A stretch of 64,000 nt of DNA from CAHJXF01 sp039936235 (GTDB taxonomy: Bacteria > Pseudomonadota > Gammaproteobacteria > Burkholderiales > Burkholderiaceae_D). The notes below the pieces were generated by a model, which worked only from the letters and a program-made list of their open reading frames with translations, searched no databases and was not told where the DNA came from. A program made the position numbers and the translations under genes. Location: the NCBI GenBank assembly GCA_039936235.1, contig JBDTIS010000141.1, forward strand, positions 15,444-79,443, written 5' to 3'. Below, piece by piece: positions 37,681 to 46,941 of the stretch; position 1 is the stretch's first letter, and every line of letters starts with the position of its first letter.

Positions 37681-37933
37681 CGCAGGTATGAAGACGAGGC
37701 ACGGGGCGCCCATGGTCGCGGTGAGCGCCGGGCTGCTCGAAGTTGCCGCGCTGACGACTCTTTACTCGGGATTAACCCGGCTGGTCGATCGCGGCCGGGC
37801 AAGGCACACTCGCAGGCCGTCATGCATCGGTCCCGCGCCATATGCGCACGAATCTTGGAGGGTTCGGTGGGAGACCGTTCGCGAATGCACCGACGTGCAC
37901 GGGGACTCGAACACAACACGACAAGGAAAATAT

Positions 37934-39286
37934 ATGTCTCAAGACGATTCCAGCAATTCGAAGGACGGCCTGTCGCGACGCGGCTTCCTGCAGGCCGGCG
38001 CCGGCCTCGCCGGCGGTCTTCTCGTTCCGAGCCTGATCCAGCAGGCCCTTGCGGCCGATGCGACCGTGGGCACCTACCCGGCGGGCACGTCTGGCTCATC
38101 CGTCTTCGTCGGCATCTGCACGCCGCGCACCGGGACCTACGCGGCGCAGGGCGAGGATGAGATCAAGGGCTACGAGCTGGCGATCGAGCACCTGAATGCG
38201 GGCGACGAGTTGATCCGCAAGATCTCGCCGAACACGAAGAAGGGCGTCCTCGGCAAGGAAGTGAAGTACGGCATCTCGGACAGCGAAGCGAAACCCAATA
38301 CGGCGGTGCAGGCCGCGTCGCGATTCATCTCCGAGAACAAGGCCATCATGTTCACCGGCTCGGTCTCGAGCGCGGTCGCGGTGGCGCTCAACAAGCTCGC
38401 CGATCGCGAGAAGGTCATCTACCTGCCGTGCATCAGCGGCTCGAACGACACCACAGGCAAGGACTGCGTCCGCTATTCGTTCCGCGAGTGCTTCTACGCA
38501 CAGACCGCGGCGCAGGCGATCGCCCCGGTGCTGATCAAGAACATCGGACGCGGCAAGAAGATCGCGTTCCTGACGCCCGACTACACCTATGGCCATACGG
38601 TGCGCCAGTCGATGGAGGACGTGCTCAAGGCCAAGGGCGACTGGACGGTCGCGACGAACCAGGTCTCGCCGCTCGGCACGACCGACTTCTCGTCGTACCT
38701 GCTCAACGTCGCCAACAGCGGCGCGGACGTCGTCGTCAACATCAACTTCGGTCGTGACGCGGTCCTCTCGATCAAGCAGGCGAGCAGCTTCGGCATCCTG
38801 CAGAAGATGACGCTGGTGCTGCCGTACAACACGCCGTTCGTCGCGAAGGAAGTCGGCGAGGAAGCGATGGAAGGCGTCTACGCCGGCACGGACTACTGGT
38901 GGACGATCGAAGACAAGTATCCGCTGGCGAAGATGTTCAACGCGTCCTTCAAGAAGAAGTACAACTACAACCCCGAGTGGGGCGCGAATGCGGCCTACCT
39001 GCAGATCGCGATGTGGGCCGACGCCTGCGAGCGCGCCAAGACCTTCAATCCGCCCGACGTCATCAAGGCCTACGAAGCGGGCAAGGTGGTCCAGTCGACC
39101 GTCGGGGACGTCCACTTCCGTCCCGAGGATCATCAACTGGTGCGCCCGGTCATCATCGTCAAGGGCAAGAAGAAGTCGGCGATGAAGGCGGCGGACGACT
39201 ACTACGACGTCGTGGACATCGTCGACGGCGGCCCGCTGATGCAGGCGCCCGACGCCTTCGGCTGCAAGCTCGGCAGCTACACCTGA
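37934..39286 (+). CDS. Liv/HAAT-type ABC transporter substrate-binding protein (Tat exported)
   Basis: A 450-residue periplasmic protein. A twin-arginine signal (SRRGFLQAGAGLAGGLLVPS) precedes a type-I binding fold with landmarks VGICTPRTGTYAAQGEDEIKG, PNTAVQAASRFISENKAIMF and AFLTPDYTYGHTVRQS. AAGGA lies 8 bp before ATG 37934. It begins the first importer (binding protein, permease, permease-ATPase fusion, ATPase). Homologues bind amino acids, amides or aromatic acids; the ligand is not evident. Confidence 0.92.
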   Translation: MSQDDSSNSKDGLSRRGFLQAGAGLAGGLLVPSLIQQALAADATVGTYPAGTSGSSVFVGICTPRTGTYAAQGEDEIKGYELAIEHLNAGDELIRKISPNTKKGVLGKEVKYGISDSEAKPNTAVQAASRFISENKAIMFTGSVSSAVAVALNKLADREKVIYLPCISGSNDTTGKDCVRYSFRECFYAQTAAQAIAPVLIKNIGRGKKIAFLTPDYTYGHTVRQSMEDVLKAKGDWTVATNQVSPLGTTDFSSYLLNVANSGADVVVNINFGRDAVLSIKQASSFGILQKMTLVLPYNTPFVAKEVGEEAMEGVYAGTDYWWTIEDKYPLAKMFNASFKKKYNYNPEWGANAAYLQIAMWADACERAKTFNPPDVIKAYEAGKVVQSTVGDVHFRPEDHQLVRPVIIVKGKKKSAMKAADDYYDVVDIVDGGPLMQAPDAFGCKLGSYT

Positions 39287-39321
39287 CCGTCTGCGGTTAA
39301 CCGGCCTTAGAAAGGGCGTCG

Positions 39322-40197
39322 ATGTTCAGTTGGGCCAACCTGGTTTCGCAGATGTTCAACGGCCTGGTGCTGGGAGCGCTGCTCGCGCTCATCAGCTCCG
39401 GCCTGACCATCATCTACGGGACGCTCGGCGTTCTGAATCTGGCACACGGCGCGATGTTCATGATCGGCGGCTACGCGGGCTACGTCGCGTATACGTACAC
39501 CGATTCGTACGTCGTGGCCGTGATCGCCGGTTCGCTGTTCGTGATGGTGGTCGGCGTGTTGATGGAACGGGTCGTCATCCGCCATTTCTACAGCCGGCCG
39601 GACGAAGACCAGATCCTGGTGACGTTCGGCCTCGGCATCTGTTTCGTCGAGGTCATCCGCTACTTCTTCGGCAGCCTGTCGCGGTCGATGCCGTCGCCGT
39701 CGTGGGCCACCGGGATCACGTCGCTCGGTTTCGTGTTCTATCCGACCTACCGGCTCGCAGTGGTGGGCATCGTGGCGGTCGCGCTGCTCGCGCTCTACAT
39801 CGTCCTGTACCGCACGCGGCTCGGCATGATCGTGCGCGCGGGCATCGAGGACGCGGTGATGGTCGACTCGCTCGGCATCAACGTGTATCGGATCTTCATG
39901 ATCGTGTTCGGCATCGGCGCGATGGCGGCGGGCTTCGCCGGTGCCGTGAACCTGCCGGTCGCCCCGATCACACCCGATAGCGGCGAAGCGATCCTCATCC
40001 AGACCTTCGTGGTGATCGTGATCGGCGGCGTCGGTTCGTTCCCCGGCGCCATTCTCGGAGGCATCATTGCCGGCGAGATCCTCAGCATCACGTCGATGAT
40101 CAATCCCGGCTACGCGTATCTCATGCTGTTCGTCGCGATGACGCTGGTGCTGGTCTACCGGCCTCACGGGTTGCTCGGCAGCCAGACACGGAGCTGA
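39322..40197 (+). CDS. livH: ABC transporter permease, LivH type
   Basis: A 291-residue permease with about eight membrane helices. Landmarks are FNGLVLGALLALISSGLTIIYGTLGVLNLAHGA and the EAA-like loop IVRAGIEDAVMVDSLGIN before the coupling helix. The terminal repeat GGVGSFPGAILGGIIAGE is typical. It forms the channel with the LivM half of the next gene, which starts 3 bp after its stop. Confidence 0.94.
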   Translation: MFSWANLVSQMFNGLVLGALLALISSGLTIIYGTLGVLNLAHGAMFMIGGYAGYVAYTYTDSYVVAVIAGSLFVMVVGVLMERVVIRHFYSRPDEDQILVTFGLGICFVEVIRYFFGSLSRSMPSPSWATGITSLGFVFYPTYRLAVVGIVAVALLALYIVLYRTRLGMIVRAGIEDAVMVDSLGINVYRIFMIVFGIGAMAAGFAGAVNLPVAPITPDSGEAILIQTFVVIVIGGVGSFPGAILGGIIAGEILSITSMINPGYAYLMLFVAMTLVLVYRPHGLLGSQTRS

Positions 40198-40200
40198 CCG

Positions 40201-42048
40201 ATGGCCCGCATTTCCCCAGCGCGTCGTTACGGACGCGCCGAGATCCTGACGGCCATCGGGCTGATCCTGGCGCCGTTCGTGCTGCCGTACTTCGGCTTCG
40301 CGACCGACACGATGAACCGCATCCTGGTGCTGGGCCTGTTCGGCATCGGCTTCGACCTGCTGTTCGGCTACACCGGCCAGCTCTCGTTCGGCCAGTCGGC
40401 CTTCTTCGGGACCGGCGGGTTCGTGGCCGCCTACCTGCTGACACGGACCGGCTTTCCTAGCGTCACGCTCGCGTTGCTGATCGGCACGGCAGTCGCCGCA
40501 GCGACCGGCTATGTCGTCGGCCTGATCGCGCTCAGGCGTACCGGCATCTACTTCGCGATGATCACCGTCGCGATCGCCGAGGTGTTCTTCTTCGTGGAGA
40601 ACTCGCCGATGTCCGCCTACACCGGCGGCGAGAACGGGCTGCCCGGCGTGCCCGCGCCGACGTTCTACCTCGGCTTCACGACCCTCCCGATCACGAGCGG
40701 CTGGAGCATGTACGGCTTCCTGGCCGTGTGCTACTTCATCGGCATCGTGTTCGCGCGCCGCATCGTCCAGTCGCCGGTCGGCCGCATCCTCGTCGCGATT
40801 CGCGACAACCCGCTGCGGGCGCAGGCGGTCGGTCACGACGTACATCGCTACAAGCTCCTGGTGTTCGTGATCGCGGCCGCCTATGGCGGCCTCGCCGGTG
40901 GGCTGCTCGGCGTGCTGCAGGGCTACATGCCGCCCGACGCGTTCACGTTCGATACGTCCGGGCAGCTCGTCATGCAGAGCGTGATCGGTGGACTGGGCAC
41001 CCTGTACGGGCCGCTCGTGGGGGCCGCGATCTGGCTCTACCTGCGCGACTTCCTCCAGGACGCACTCCATCTCGGCGCGGCGTGGAAGCTCGTGCTCGGT
41101 GCGATCTTCGTGCTGCTCGTGTTCTTCCTGCGCCGTGGCGTGATCGGCGGCTTCGTCAGCCTGCGTGCCTGGATCGCCCATCGCGGCAGCGCCACGACCG
41201 ACGGTGAGGAGCCCGACGGCGAGATGGCGGAGATCGAGGACACGCCCGTCGCGGCGGCGATGCCCGCGCGTCACCGCGACATCGACCGGACGTCCGGTCC
41301 GATCCTGCAGGCGACCGGGCTCTCCAAGCGCTACGGCGGGTTGATGGCGAACAGCGATATCGACTTCACGGTCGAGCACGGCGAGCTGCGCGGCATCATC
41401 GGTCCGAACGGCGCCGGCAAATCCACGTTCTTCAAGATGCTGACCTGCGAGGTGGCGCCGACCTCGGGCAAGATCGTCTTCGAAGGCAGGGACATCACCG
41501 GCATGAGCGTCACCGACGTCTGCCAGCTCGGCCTCACCAAGAGCTACCAGGTCAACCAGCTCTTCACGCACCTGACCGCACGCGAGAACCTGACGGTCGC
41601 GGCGCTGGCCGACCTGCGCGGGAAGTTCCGCATGGACGTGCTGCGCACGCCGTCGAAGATTCCGGGACTGTCCGATCAGGTCGACCACGTGCTCGGTCTC
41701 GTCAACCTGTCGCGCCGCGCCGACACGCCGGTCGCGTCGCTCGCATACGGCGAGAAGCGACGCCTGGAGATCGGCCTCGCGCTCGCCACGTCGCCCAGCC
41801 TGCTGCTGCTCGACGAACCGCTCGCCGGCATGAGTCCGCAGGAACGCGTGTCGACCGTCCGCCTGCGCAAGTCGATCAGCGCGGGCCGCACGATGATCAT
41901 CATCGACCACGACATGGACGCGCTCTTCGAACTGGCCGAGAAGGTCACGGTCCTGCAGGAAGGCCGGGTGCTGGTGGAGGGGACGCCCGACGAGATCAAG
42001 GGTAACGCACGGGTGCAGGAAGCCTATCTCGGCGGAGTCCTCGAATGA
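40201..42048 (+). CDS. Fused LivM permease - LivG ATPase
   Basis: A 615-residue two-domain protein. Residues 1-330 are a LivM permease (YTGQLSFGQSAFFGTGGFVAAYLL; AIRDNPLRAQAVGHD; GGLGTLYGPLVGA). Residues 362-615 are a LivG ATPase with Walker A GPNGAGKS (401-408), signature SLAYGEKRRLEIG near 512-524 and Walker B LLLLDEP near 535-541. The fusion links channel and motor in one chain, a less common arrangement than separate subunits, and it leaves LivF as the only free ATPase. Its stop overlaps the next start (ATGA). Confidence 0.95.
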   Translation: MARISPARRYGRAEILTAIGLILAPFVLPYFGFATDTMNRILVLGLFGIGFDLLFGYTGQLSFGQSAFFGTGGFVAAYLLTRTGFPSVTLALLIGTAVAAATGYVVGLIALRRTGIYFAMITVAIAEVFFFVENSPMSAYTGGENGLPGVPAPTFYLGFTTLPITSGWSMYGFLAVCYFIGIVFARRIVQSPVGRILVAIRDNPLRAQAVGHDVHRYKLLVFVIAAAYGGLAGGLLGVLQGYMPPDAFTFDTSGQLVMQSVIGGLGTLYGPLVGAAIWLYLRDFLQDALHLGAAWKLVLGAIFVLLVFFLRRGVIGGFVSLRAWIAHRGSATTDGEEPDGEMAEIEDTPVAAAMPARHRDIDRTSGPILQATGLSKRYGGLMANSDIDFTVEHGELRGIIGPNGAGKSTFFKMLTCEVAPTSGKIVFEGRDITGMSVTDVCQLGLTKSYQVNQLFTHLTARENLTVAALADLRGKFRMDVLRTPSKIPGLSDQVDHVLGLVNLSRRADTPVASLAYGEKRRLEIGLALATSPSLLLLDEPLAGMSPQERVSTVRLRKSISAGRTMIIIDHDMDALFELAEKVTVLQEGRVLVEGTPDEIKGNARVQEAYLGGVLE

Positions 42049-42743
42049 GCCTTCTCGAGGTCCAGGGTCTCAACAGCTACTACGGCGATTCGCACATCCT
42101 GTTCGACGTTTCGCTGCGCGTGGAGCCGAACGAGGTCGTCGCGCTGATCGGCCGCAACGGCGCCGGCAAGAGCACGACGCTGAAGAGCCTGATGGGCGTC
42201 GTCACCCCGCGAAGCGGCTCGGTGGTCTTCGACGGCCATGACGTCGCCGGCAAGAAGAGTCACGCGATCGCCAGGGCCGGCATGCAGCTGGTTCACGAGG
42301 ACCGTCGTATCTTCGGCAGCCTCAACGTCGAGGAGAACATCATCCTCGCCGGACTGACCGCGCCGGCGCGCTGGCCGCTCGACCGCATCTACGAGATGTT
42401 CCCGCGGCTCAAGGAACGGCGCGGCAGCCGCGGGACCGACCTGTCCGGCGGCGAGCAGCAGATGCTCGCGATCGCGCGCGCGCTGGTGCGCGATCCGAAG
42501 CTGATCCTTCTCGACGAACCGTTCGAGGGTCTGGCGCCGGTGATCGTGCAGGACTTGATGAAAGCGTGCAGGGCGCTTGCGGCGGCCGGCCAGACCATCG
42601 TGCTCGTCGAGCAGAACCTGGCAGCCACGCTGGCGCTCGCGCATCGCATCTACATCGTCAACAACGGCCACATCGTCCACGAAGGCCTGGCCAGCGAACT
42701 CAAGGCCCGGCCCGAGATCCTGCAGCGCTATCTCGGCGTCTGA
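42045..42743 (+). CDS. livF: ABC transporter ATP-binding protein, LivF type
   Basis: A 232-residue ATPase: Walker A GRNGAGKS (36-43), signature LSGGEQQMLAIARAL (133-147), Walker B LILLDEPFEGLAP and switch His region VEQNLAATLALA. It completes the first importer, pairing with the LivG half of the fusion. Translation is coupled to the fusion gene by an ATGA overlap. Confidence 0.95.
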   Translation: MSLLEVQGLNSYYGDSHILFDVSLRVEPNEVVALIGRNGAGKSTTLKSLMGVVTPRSGSVVFDGHDVAGKKSHAIARAGMQLVHEDRRIFGSLNVEENIILAGLTAPARWPLDRIYEMFPRLKERRGSRGTDLSGGEQQMLAIARALVRDPKLILLDEPFEGLAPVIVQDLMKACRALAAAGQTIVLVEQNLAATLALAHRIYIVNNGHIVHEGLASELKARPEILQRYLGV

Positions 42744-42982
42744 GGCGGCCGGCTGGACCGGTCGATCGTGATCAAGCGGACAAGCGACGCCGATCGGGGT
42801 CACGATACCCTGCGTCGCGACCGCGTTTCACAGGCGCGCGGCAGGGTTAGACCCTAACGCAACTTGCAGGGCCGGATGCGAAAATTGCCAGTTGCAAAGG
42901 CGATGCGAAAGTCCGACCGGCGTCCGATCGATCCCTTCGATGAACGCATCGGCAGACACGGCGACACGGAGCGTGGGTCACC

Positions 42983-44968
42983 ATGACTGAAGGCACAGCA
43001 ACCACCAGCGCGATCGCCGACGACGTAGCGACGATACCGCGACTGCTCGTCGAGCATGCGCGGGTCCGTGGCAACCGCGCGTCGATCCGCGAGAAGGACC
43101 TCGGTATCTGGCAGACCTGGACGTGGTCGCAGGTGCTGTCCGAGGTCGAGGCGCTGACCGCCGGCCTGTCGCTGCTCGGTCTCCGACGCGGTGACCATCT
43201 GGCCATCGTCGGTGACAACCGGCCGCGGCTCTACTGGTCGATGACCGCGGCACAGGCGCTCGGCGCCGTGCCGGTGCCGCTGTACCAGGACGCGATCACC
43301 AGCGAGATGCAGTTCGTGCTGGAAGATGCCGAGGTGCGCGTCGCGTTTGCCGAAGACCAGGAGCAGGTCGACAAGCTGCTCGAGATGCTGCCGCGACTGC
43401 CGCACCTCGAGACCATCGTGTACGACGACGCGCGTGGTCTGCGACATTACGACGCGCCGCAGCTCGTGTCCTTCGACGACGTGCAGCGCGACGGTCGCGC
43501 GCTGCTCGCGAAGGATCCGGCGTTCTTCGCGCGCGAGGTCGCAGTCGGCAAGCCCGACGACATCGCGGTGATGCTGTACACGTCGGGCACCACCAGCAAG
43601 CCGAAGGGCGTGTGCCTGACGCACCGCTCGTTCGTCGCGGTCGCGCGCGGCGCGGTCGCGTTCGACGGCTTCAACGAGCGCGACGAGGTGTTGAGCTACC
43701 TGCCGATGGCGTGGGTCGGCGACCACCTGTTCTCGTATGCCGAGGCGATGGCGGCCGGCTACTGCGTCAACTGTCCCGAGTCCGGCGATACCGTGATGAC
43801 CGACCTGCGCGAGATCGGTCCCACCTACTACTTCGCACCGCCGCGGGTGTTCGAGAACCTGCTGACGCAGGTCACGATTCGCATGGACGACGCCGGTGCG
43901 ATCAAGCGCGGGCTGTTCAAGTTTTTCATGGGCGTCGCGAAGCGCTGCGGCGCGGACCTGATGGACGGCCGGCCGGTGGGCCTCGGCGATCGCGTGTTGT
44001 ACGCGATCGGCAATCTCGTCATCTACGGTCCGCTGCGCAACGTGCTCGGCATGAGCCGGCTGCGCGTCGCCTACACCGGCGGGGCGGCGATCGGCCCGGA
44101 CCTGTTCGGTTTCTATCGATCGATCGGCATCAACATCAAGCAGTTCTACGGTCAGACCGAGACCTGCGCGTACGTCTGCAAGCAGAAGGACGGCGAGGTC
44201 CGCCTCGACACGGTCGGCAAGCCGATGGCCGGCGTGTCGCTGCGGATCGCGGACAACGGCGAGGTGCAGATCCGGTCTCCCGGGATGCTCAAGGAGTACC
44301 ACCGGCGTCCGGAAGCGACCGCCGGGGCAGTGACCGAGGACGGCTGGTTCATGACCGGCGACGCCGGCTTCGTCGACGATCGCGGCGAGCTGAGGATCAT
44401 CGATCGCGCGACGGACGTGGGTCGCCTCGCGGGCGGCGCGTACGACGGCGCGCTGTTCGCGCCGCAGTACATCGAGAACAAGCTGAAGTTCTTCCCTTAC
44501 ATCAAGGAGGCCGTCGCGTTCGGCAACGGCCGCGACATGTGCTGCGCGTTCATCAACATCGACGTGACGGCCGTCGGCAACTGGGCCGAGCGCCGCAACC
44601 TGCCGTACGCCGGCTACACCGATCTGGCGCAGAAGGACGAGGTCTACCTGCTGATCCAGCAATGCATCGAGGAGGCGAACGTCACGCTGTCGCAGGACAG
44701 CGCGCTGGCGGGCTCGCAGATCCGGCGCTTCCTGATCCTGCACAAGGAGCTCGATCCCGACGACGACGAACTGACGCGCACGCGCAAGGTCCGGCGCGGA
44801 TTCATCGCCGAGAAGTACGGCGTCCTGGTCGACGCGCTGTATGCCGGCAAGACGTCCCAGTTCATCTCGACCGAGGTCAAGTTCGAGGACGGCCGGCGTG
44901 GTCGCGTCGAGGCCGACCTGAAGATCCGCGACGCGAAGACATTCGGGACTATGGCGCATGCAGCCTGA
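42983..44968 (+). CDS. Long-chain acyl-CoA synthetase-like AMP-dependent ligase
   Basis: A 661-residue ANL ligase. The P-loop-like motif YTSGTTSKPKG is at 199-209. The adenylate region is IKQFYGQTETCAYVC, then DGWFMTGDAGFVDDRGELRIIDR with catalytic-type linker Lys further on. The C-terminal domain is of the long-chain/FadD15-like type. It activates a carboxylic acid to its CoA thioester with ATP. Embedded between two Liv importers, it probably activates the imported substrate. Its 3' end overlaps the next ATPase gene by 11 bp. Confidence 0.93.
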   Translation: MTEGTATTSAIADDVATIPRLLVEHARVRGNRASIREKDLGIWQTWTWSQVLSEVEALTAGLSLLGLRRGDHLAIVGDNRPRLYWSMTAAQALGAVPVPLYQDAITSEMQFVLEDAEVRVAFAEDQEQVDKLLEMLPRLPHLETIVYDDARGLRHYDAPQLVSFDDVQRDGRALLAKDPAFFAREVAVGKPDDIAVMLYTSGTTSKPKGVCLTHRSFVAVARGAVAFDGFNERDEVLSYLPMAWVGDHLFSYAEAMAAGYCVNCPESGDTVMTDLREIGPTYYFAPPRVFENLLTQVTIRMDDAGAIKRGLFKFFMGVAKRCGADLMDGRPVGLGDRVLYAIGNLVIYGPLRNVLGMSRLRVAYTGGAAIGPDLFGFYRSIGINIKQFYGQTETCAYVCKQKDGEVRLDTVGKPMAGVSLRIADNGEVQIRSPGMLKEYHRRPEATAGAVTEDGWFMTGDAGFVDDRGELRIIDRATDVGRLAGGAYDGALFAPQYIENKLKFFPYIKEAVAFGNGRDMCCAFINIDVTAVGNWAERRNLPYAGYTDLAQKDEVYLLIQQCIEEANVTLSQDSALAGSQIRRFLILHKELDPDDDELTRTRKVRRGFIAEKYGVLVDALYAGKTSQFISTEVKFEDGRRGRVEADLKIRDAKTFGTMAHAA

Positions 44969-45812
44969 CCGCCTGCAGCGGGAGGTCGACCGGATGGGGG
45001 GCGGCGCGGGCGGCGGGCTGCTGCCGACCGGTGGTCGACGCATCGGCGACGTGATCCTCGCGCTCGAATCGATCTCGCTTTCGTTCGGGGGCGTGAAGGC
45101 GTTGACCGACATCTCGTTCGACGTCCGCGATCACGAGATCCGCGCGATCATCGGGCCGAACGGCGCCGGCAAGAGCTCGATGCTCAACGTGATCAATGGC
45201 GTGTATCACCCGCAGAAGGGTCGCATCATCTTCCACGGCAGCGAGCGCAAAAATATCAAGCCGCACGAGGCCGCGCGCGAAGGCATCGCCCGCACGTTCC
45301 AGAACATCGCGCTGTTCAAGGGCATGAGCGTGCTCGACAACATCATGACCGGCCGCAATACGCTGATGCGCGGCAACTTCATCCTCGACGCGCTGCACCT
45401 GGGCTTCTCGCGCAACGAAGAGTTGCGGCATCGTCGGCATGTCGAGCAGGTCATCGACTTCCTCGAGATCCAGCACATCCGCAAGACGTCGGTGGGACGC
45501 CTGCCTTACGGGTTGCAGAAGCGCGTCGAGCTCGCACGCGCGCTGGCGGCCGAGCCGAAGATGCTGCTGCTCGACGAGCCGATGGCGGGGATGAACGTCG
45601 AAGAGAAGCAGGACATGTGTCGCTTCATCCTCGACGTCAACGACCAGTTCGGAACCACGATCGTGCTGATCGAGCACGACATGAGCGTGGTGATGGACAT
45701 CTCGGATCGGGTGGTGGTGCTGGACTACGGGAAGAAGATCGGGGACGGGACGCCCGACGAGGTGAGGCGGAATCAGGATGTGATCGATGCCTACCTGGGG
45801 GTGGTGCATTGA
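44958..45812 (+). CDS. livG: ABC transporter ATP-binding protein, LivG type
   Basis: A 284-residue ATPase. Walker A GPNGAGKS is at 66-73, ARTFQNIALFKGMSVLDNIM is the Q-loop region, signature RLPYGLQKRVELARAL, Walker B LLLDEPMAGMN. GTG at 45051 is an alternative start that would remove an unusual Gly-rich N-terminus of about 31 residues. It overlaps the acyl-CoA synthetase gene and begins the second importer. Confidence 0.94.
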   Translation: MQPDRLQREVDRMGGGAGGGLLPTGGRRIGDVILALESISLSFGGVKALTDISFDVRDHEIRAIIGPNGAGKSSMLNVINGVYHPQKGRIIFHGSERKNIKPHEAAREGIARTFQNIALFKGMSVLDNIMTGRNTLMRGNFILDALHLGFSRNEELRHRRHVEQVIDFLEIQHIRKTSVGRLPYGLQKRVELARALAAEPKMLLLDEPMAGMNVEEKQDMCRFILDVNDQFGTTIVLIEHDMSVVMDISDRVVVLDYGKKIGDGTPDEVRRNQDVIDAYLGVVH

Positions 45813-45899
45813 TGGACGCGATGCTCGGCGCACCCGCTCGGTCGCGCTCGCTCCCCTTCACGGTGCCGGGAGCGACCGCCGGACCCATCCCCTCCTCGA

Positions 45900-45950
45900 C
45901 CCTCCCCTCGAAGGGGAGGGGGACGACAGCCTTCCGCCTCTGGCGGAAGG
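45900..45950. repeat. Two tandem GC-rich hairpins
   Basis: The first hairpin, 45900-45920, has stem CCCTCCCCT/AGGGGAGGG with loop CGA and resembles the one at 34919. The second, 45930-45950, has stem CCTTCCGCC/GGCGGAAGG with loop TCT. They sit between livG and livH of the second importer. No T-run follows either, so they look like REP-type elements rather than terminators. Confidence 0.6.
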
Positions 45951-45962
45951 ATTCATAAAGAG

Positions 45963-46856
45963 ATGCAGTTCTTCATCGAAGTCCTGATCGGCGGCCTGCT
46001 GTCGGGCGTGATGTACTCGCTTGTCGCGCTCGGCTTCGTGCTGATCTACAAGGCGTCCGGCGTATTCAATTTCGCGCAGGGCGCGATGGTCTACTTCGCC
46101 GCGCTGTCGTTCGTCGGCATCCTCGCGAAGGGCGTGCCGTTCGGCGTCGCGCTGATCCTCGCGCTGGCGATCATGATCGTCTTCGGCATCGTCACCGAAC
46201 GCTTCGTGCTGCGGCCGCTGGTCAACCAGCCGCCGATCTCGCTGTTCATGGCGACCATCGGCCTCGCGTTCTTCCTCGAAGGCCTCGGGCCCTTCCTGTG
46301 GGGCAACGAGAGCCACGAGATCAAGCTCGGCATCCCCGACGAGCCGCTGCCGTTCTTCCTCGACCGCTACAACATCGCGATCTCCACCTTCGACCTCGCT
46401 GCGGCCGCCATCGCCGGCGCGCTCGTCGCGGGCCTCGCGCTGTTCTTCCAGAAGACCAAGATCGGTCGCGCGCTGCGCGCGGTCGCCGACGATCATCAGG
46501 CCGCGCTGTCGATCGGCATCCCGCTGCAGGTGATCTGGATGATCGTGTGGGGCGTCGCCGGTTTCGTCGCGCTGGTCGCCGGACTGCTATGGGGTGCACG
46601 CAACGGCGTGCAGCTCGCACTGGTGTCGGTGGTCCTCAAGGCGCTGCCGGTGCTGATCCTCGGCGGCTTCACGTCGGTACCCGGCGCGATCGTCGGCGGG
46701 CTGATCATCGGCAGCACCGAGAAGCTCGCGGAGGTGTACATCGGGCCGATGGTCGGTGGCGGGCTGGAAAGCTGGTTCCCTTACGTGCTCGCGCTGGCGT
46801 TCCTGCTGGTCCGCCCGGAAGGGCTGTTCGGCGAGCGGCATATCGATCGGGTGTGA
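45963..46856 (+). CDS. livH: ABC transporter permease, LivH type
   Basis: A 297-residue permease. It starts MQFFIEVLIGGLLSGVMYSLVALGFVLIYKAS, with the FNFAQGAMVYFAA loop, a coupling region KIGRALRAVADDHQAALSIGI and the terminal GGFTSVPGAIVGGLIIG. About eight helices are predicted. It belongs to the second importer and is followed by livM after a short repeat-bearing gap. Confidence 0.94.
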   Translation: MQFFIEVLIGGLLSGVMYSLVALGFVLIYKASGVFNFAQGAMVYFAALSFVGILAKGVPFGVALILALAIMIVFGIVTERFVLRPLVNQPPISLFMATIGLAFFLEGLGPFLWGNESHEIKLGIPDEPLPFFLDRYNIAISTFDLAAAAIAGALVAGLALFFQKTKIGRALRAVADDHQAALSIGIPLQVIWMIVWGVAGFVALVAGLLWGARNGVQLALVSVVLKALPVLILGGFTSVPGAIVGGLIIGSTEKLAEVYIGPMVGGGLESWFPYVLALAFLLVRPEGLFGERHIDRV

Positions 46857-46890
46857 CGATGCGATTGAGCACGCGCTTCCTCGATGCCCA

Positions 46891-46912
46891 CGTTCCCGCG
46901 TACGCGGGAACG
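46891..46912. repeat. 22-bp perfect palindrome (REP-like)
   Basis: CGTTCCCGCGT followed directly by its exact reverse complement, in the 85-bp gap between livH and livM. It is the GTTCCCGCG...CGCGGGAAC form seen as repeated extragenic palindromes in many high-GC proteobacteria. Another palindromic repeat lies at about 49455-49525. Confidence 0.65.
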
Positions 46913-46941
46913 ACGTTTCCAAACATGAGTCCGGGCTGCTG

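Noticed and set aside
39307..41910. Long reverse-strand open frame across the first importer
   Set aside because: Asp/His/Arg repeats arise from reverse reading of permease and ATPase codons, with no motif.
45930..45950. Intrinsic terminator between livG and livH
   Set aside because: The stem is good, but no T-run follows and the operon continues, so it is listed as a repeat.
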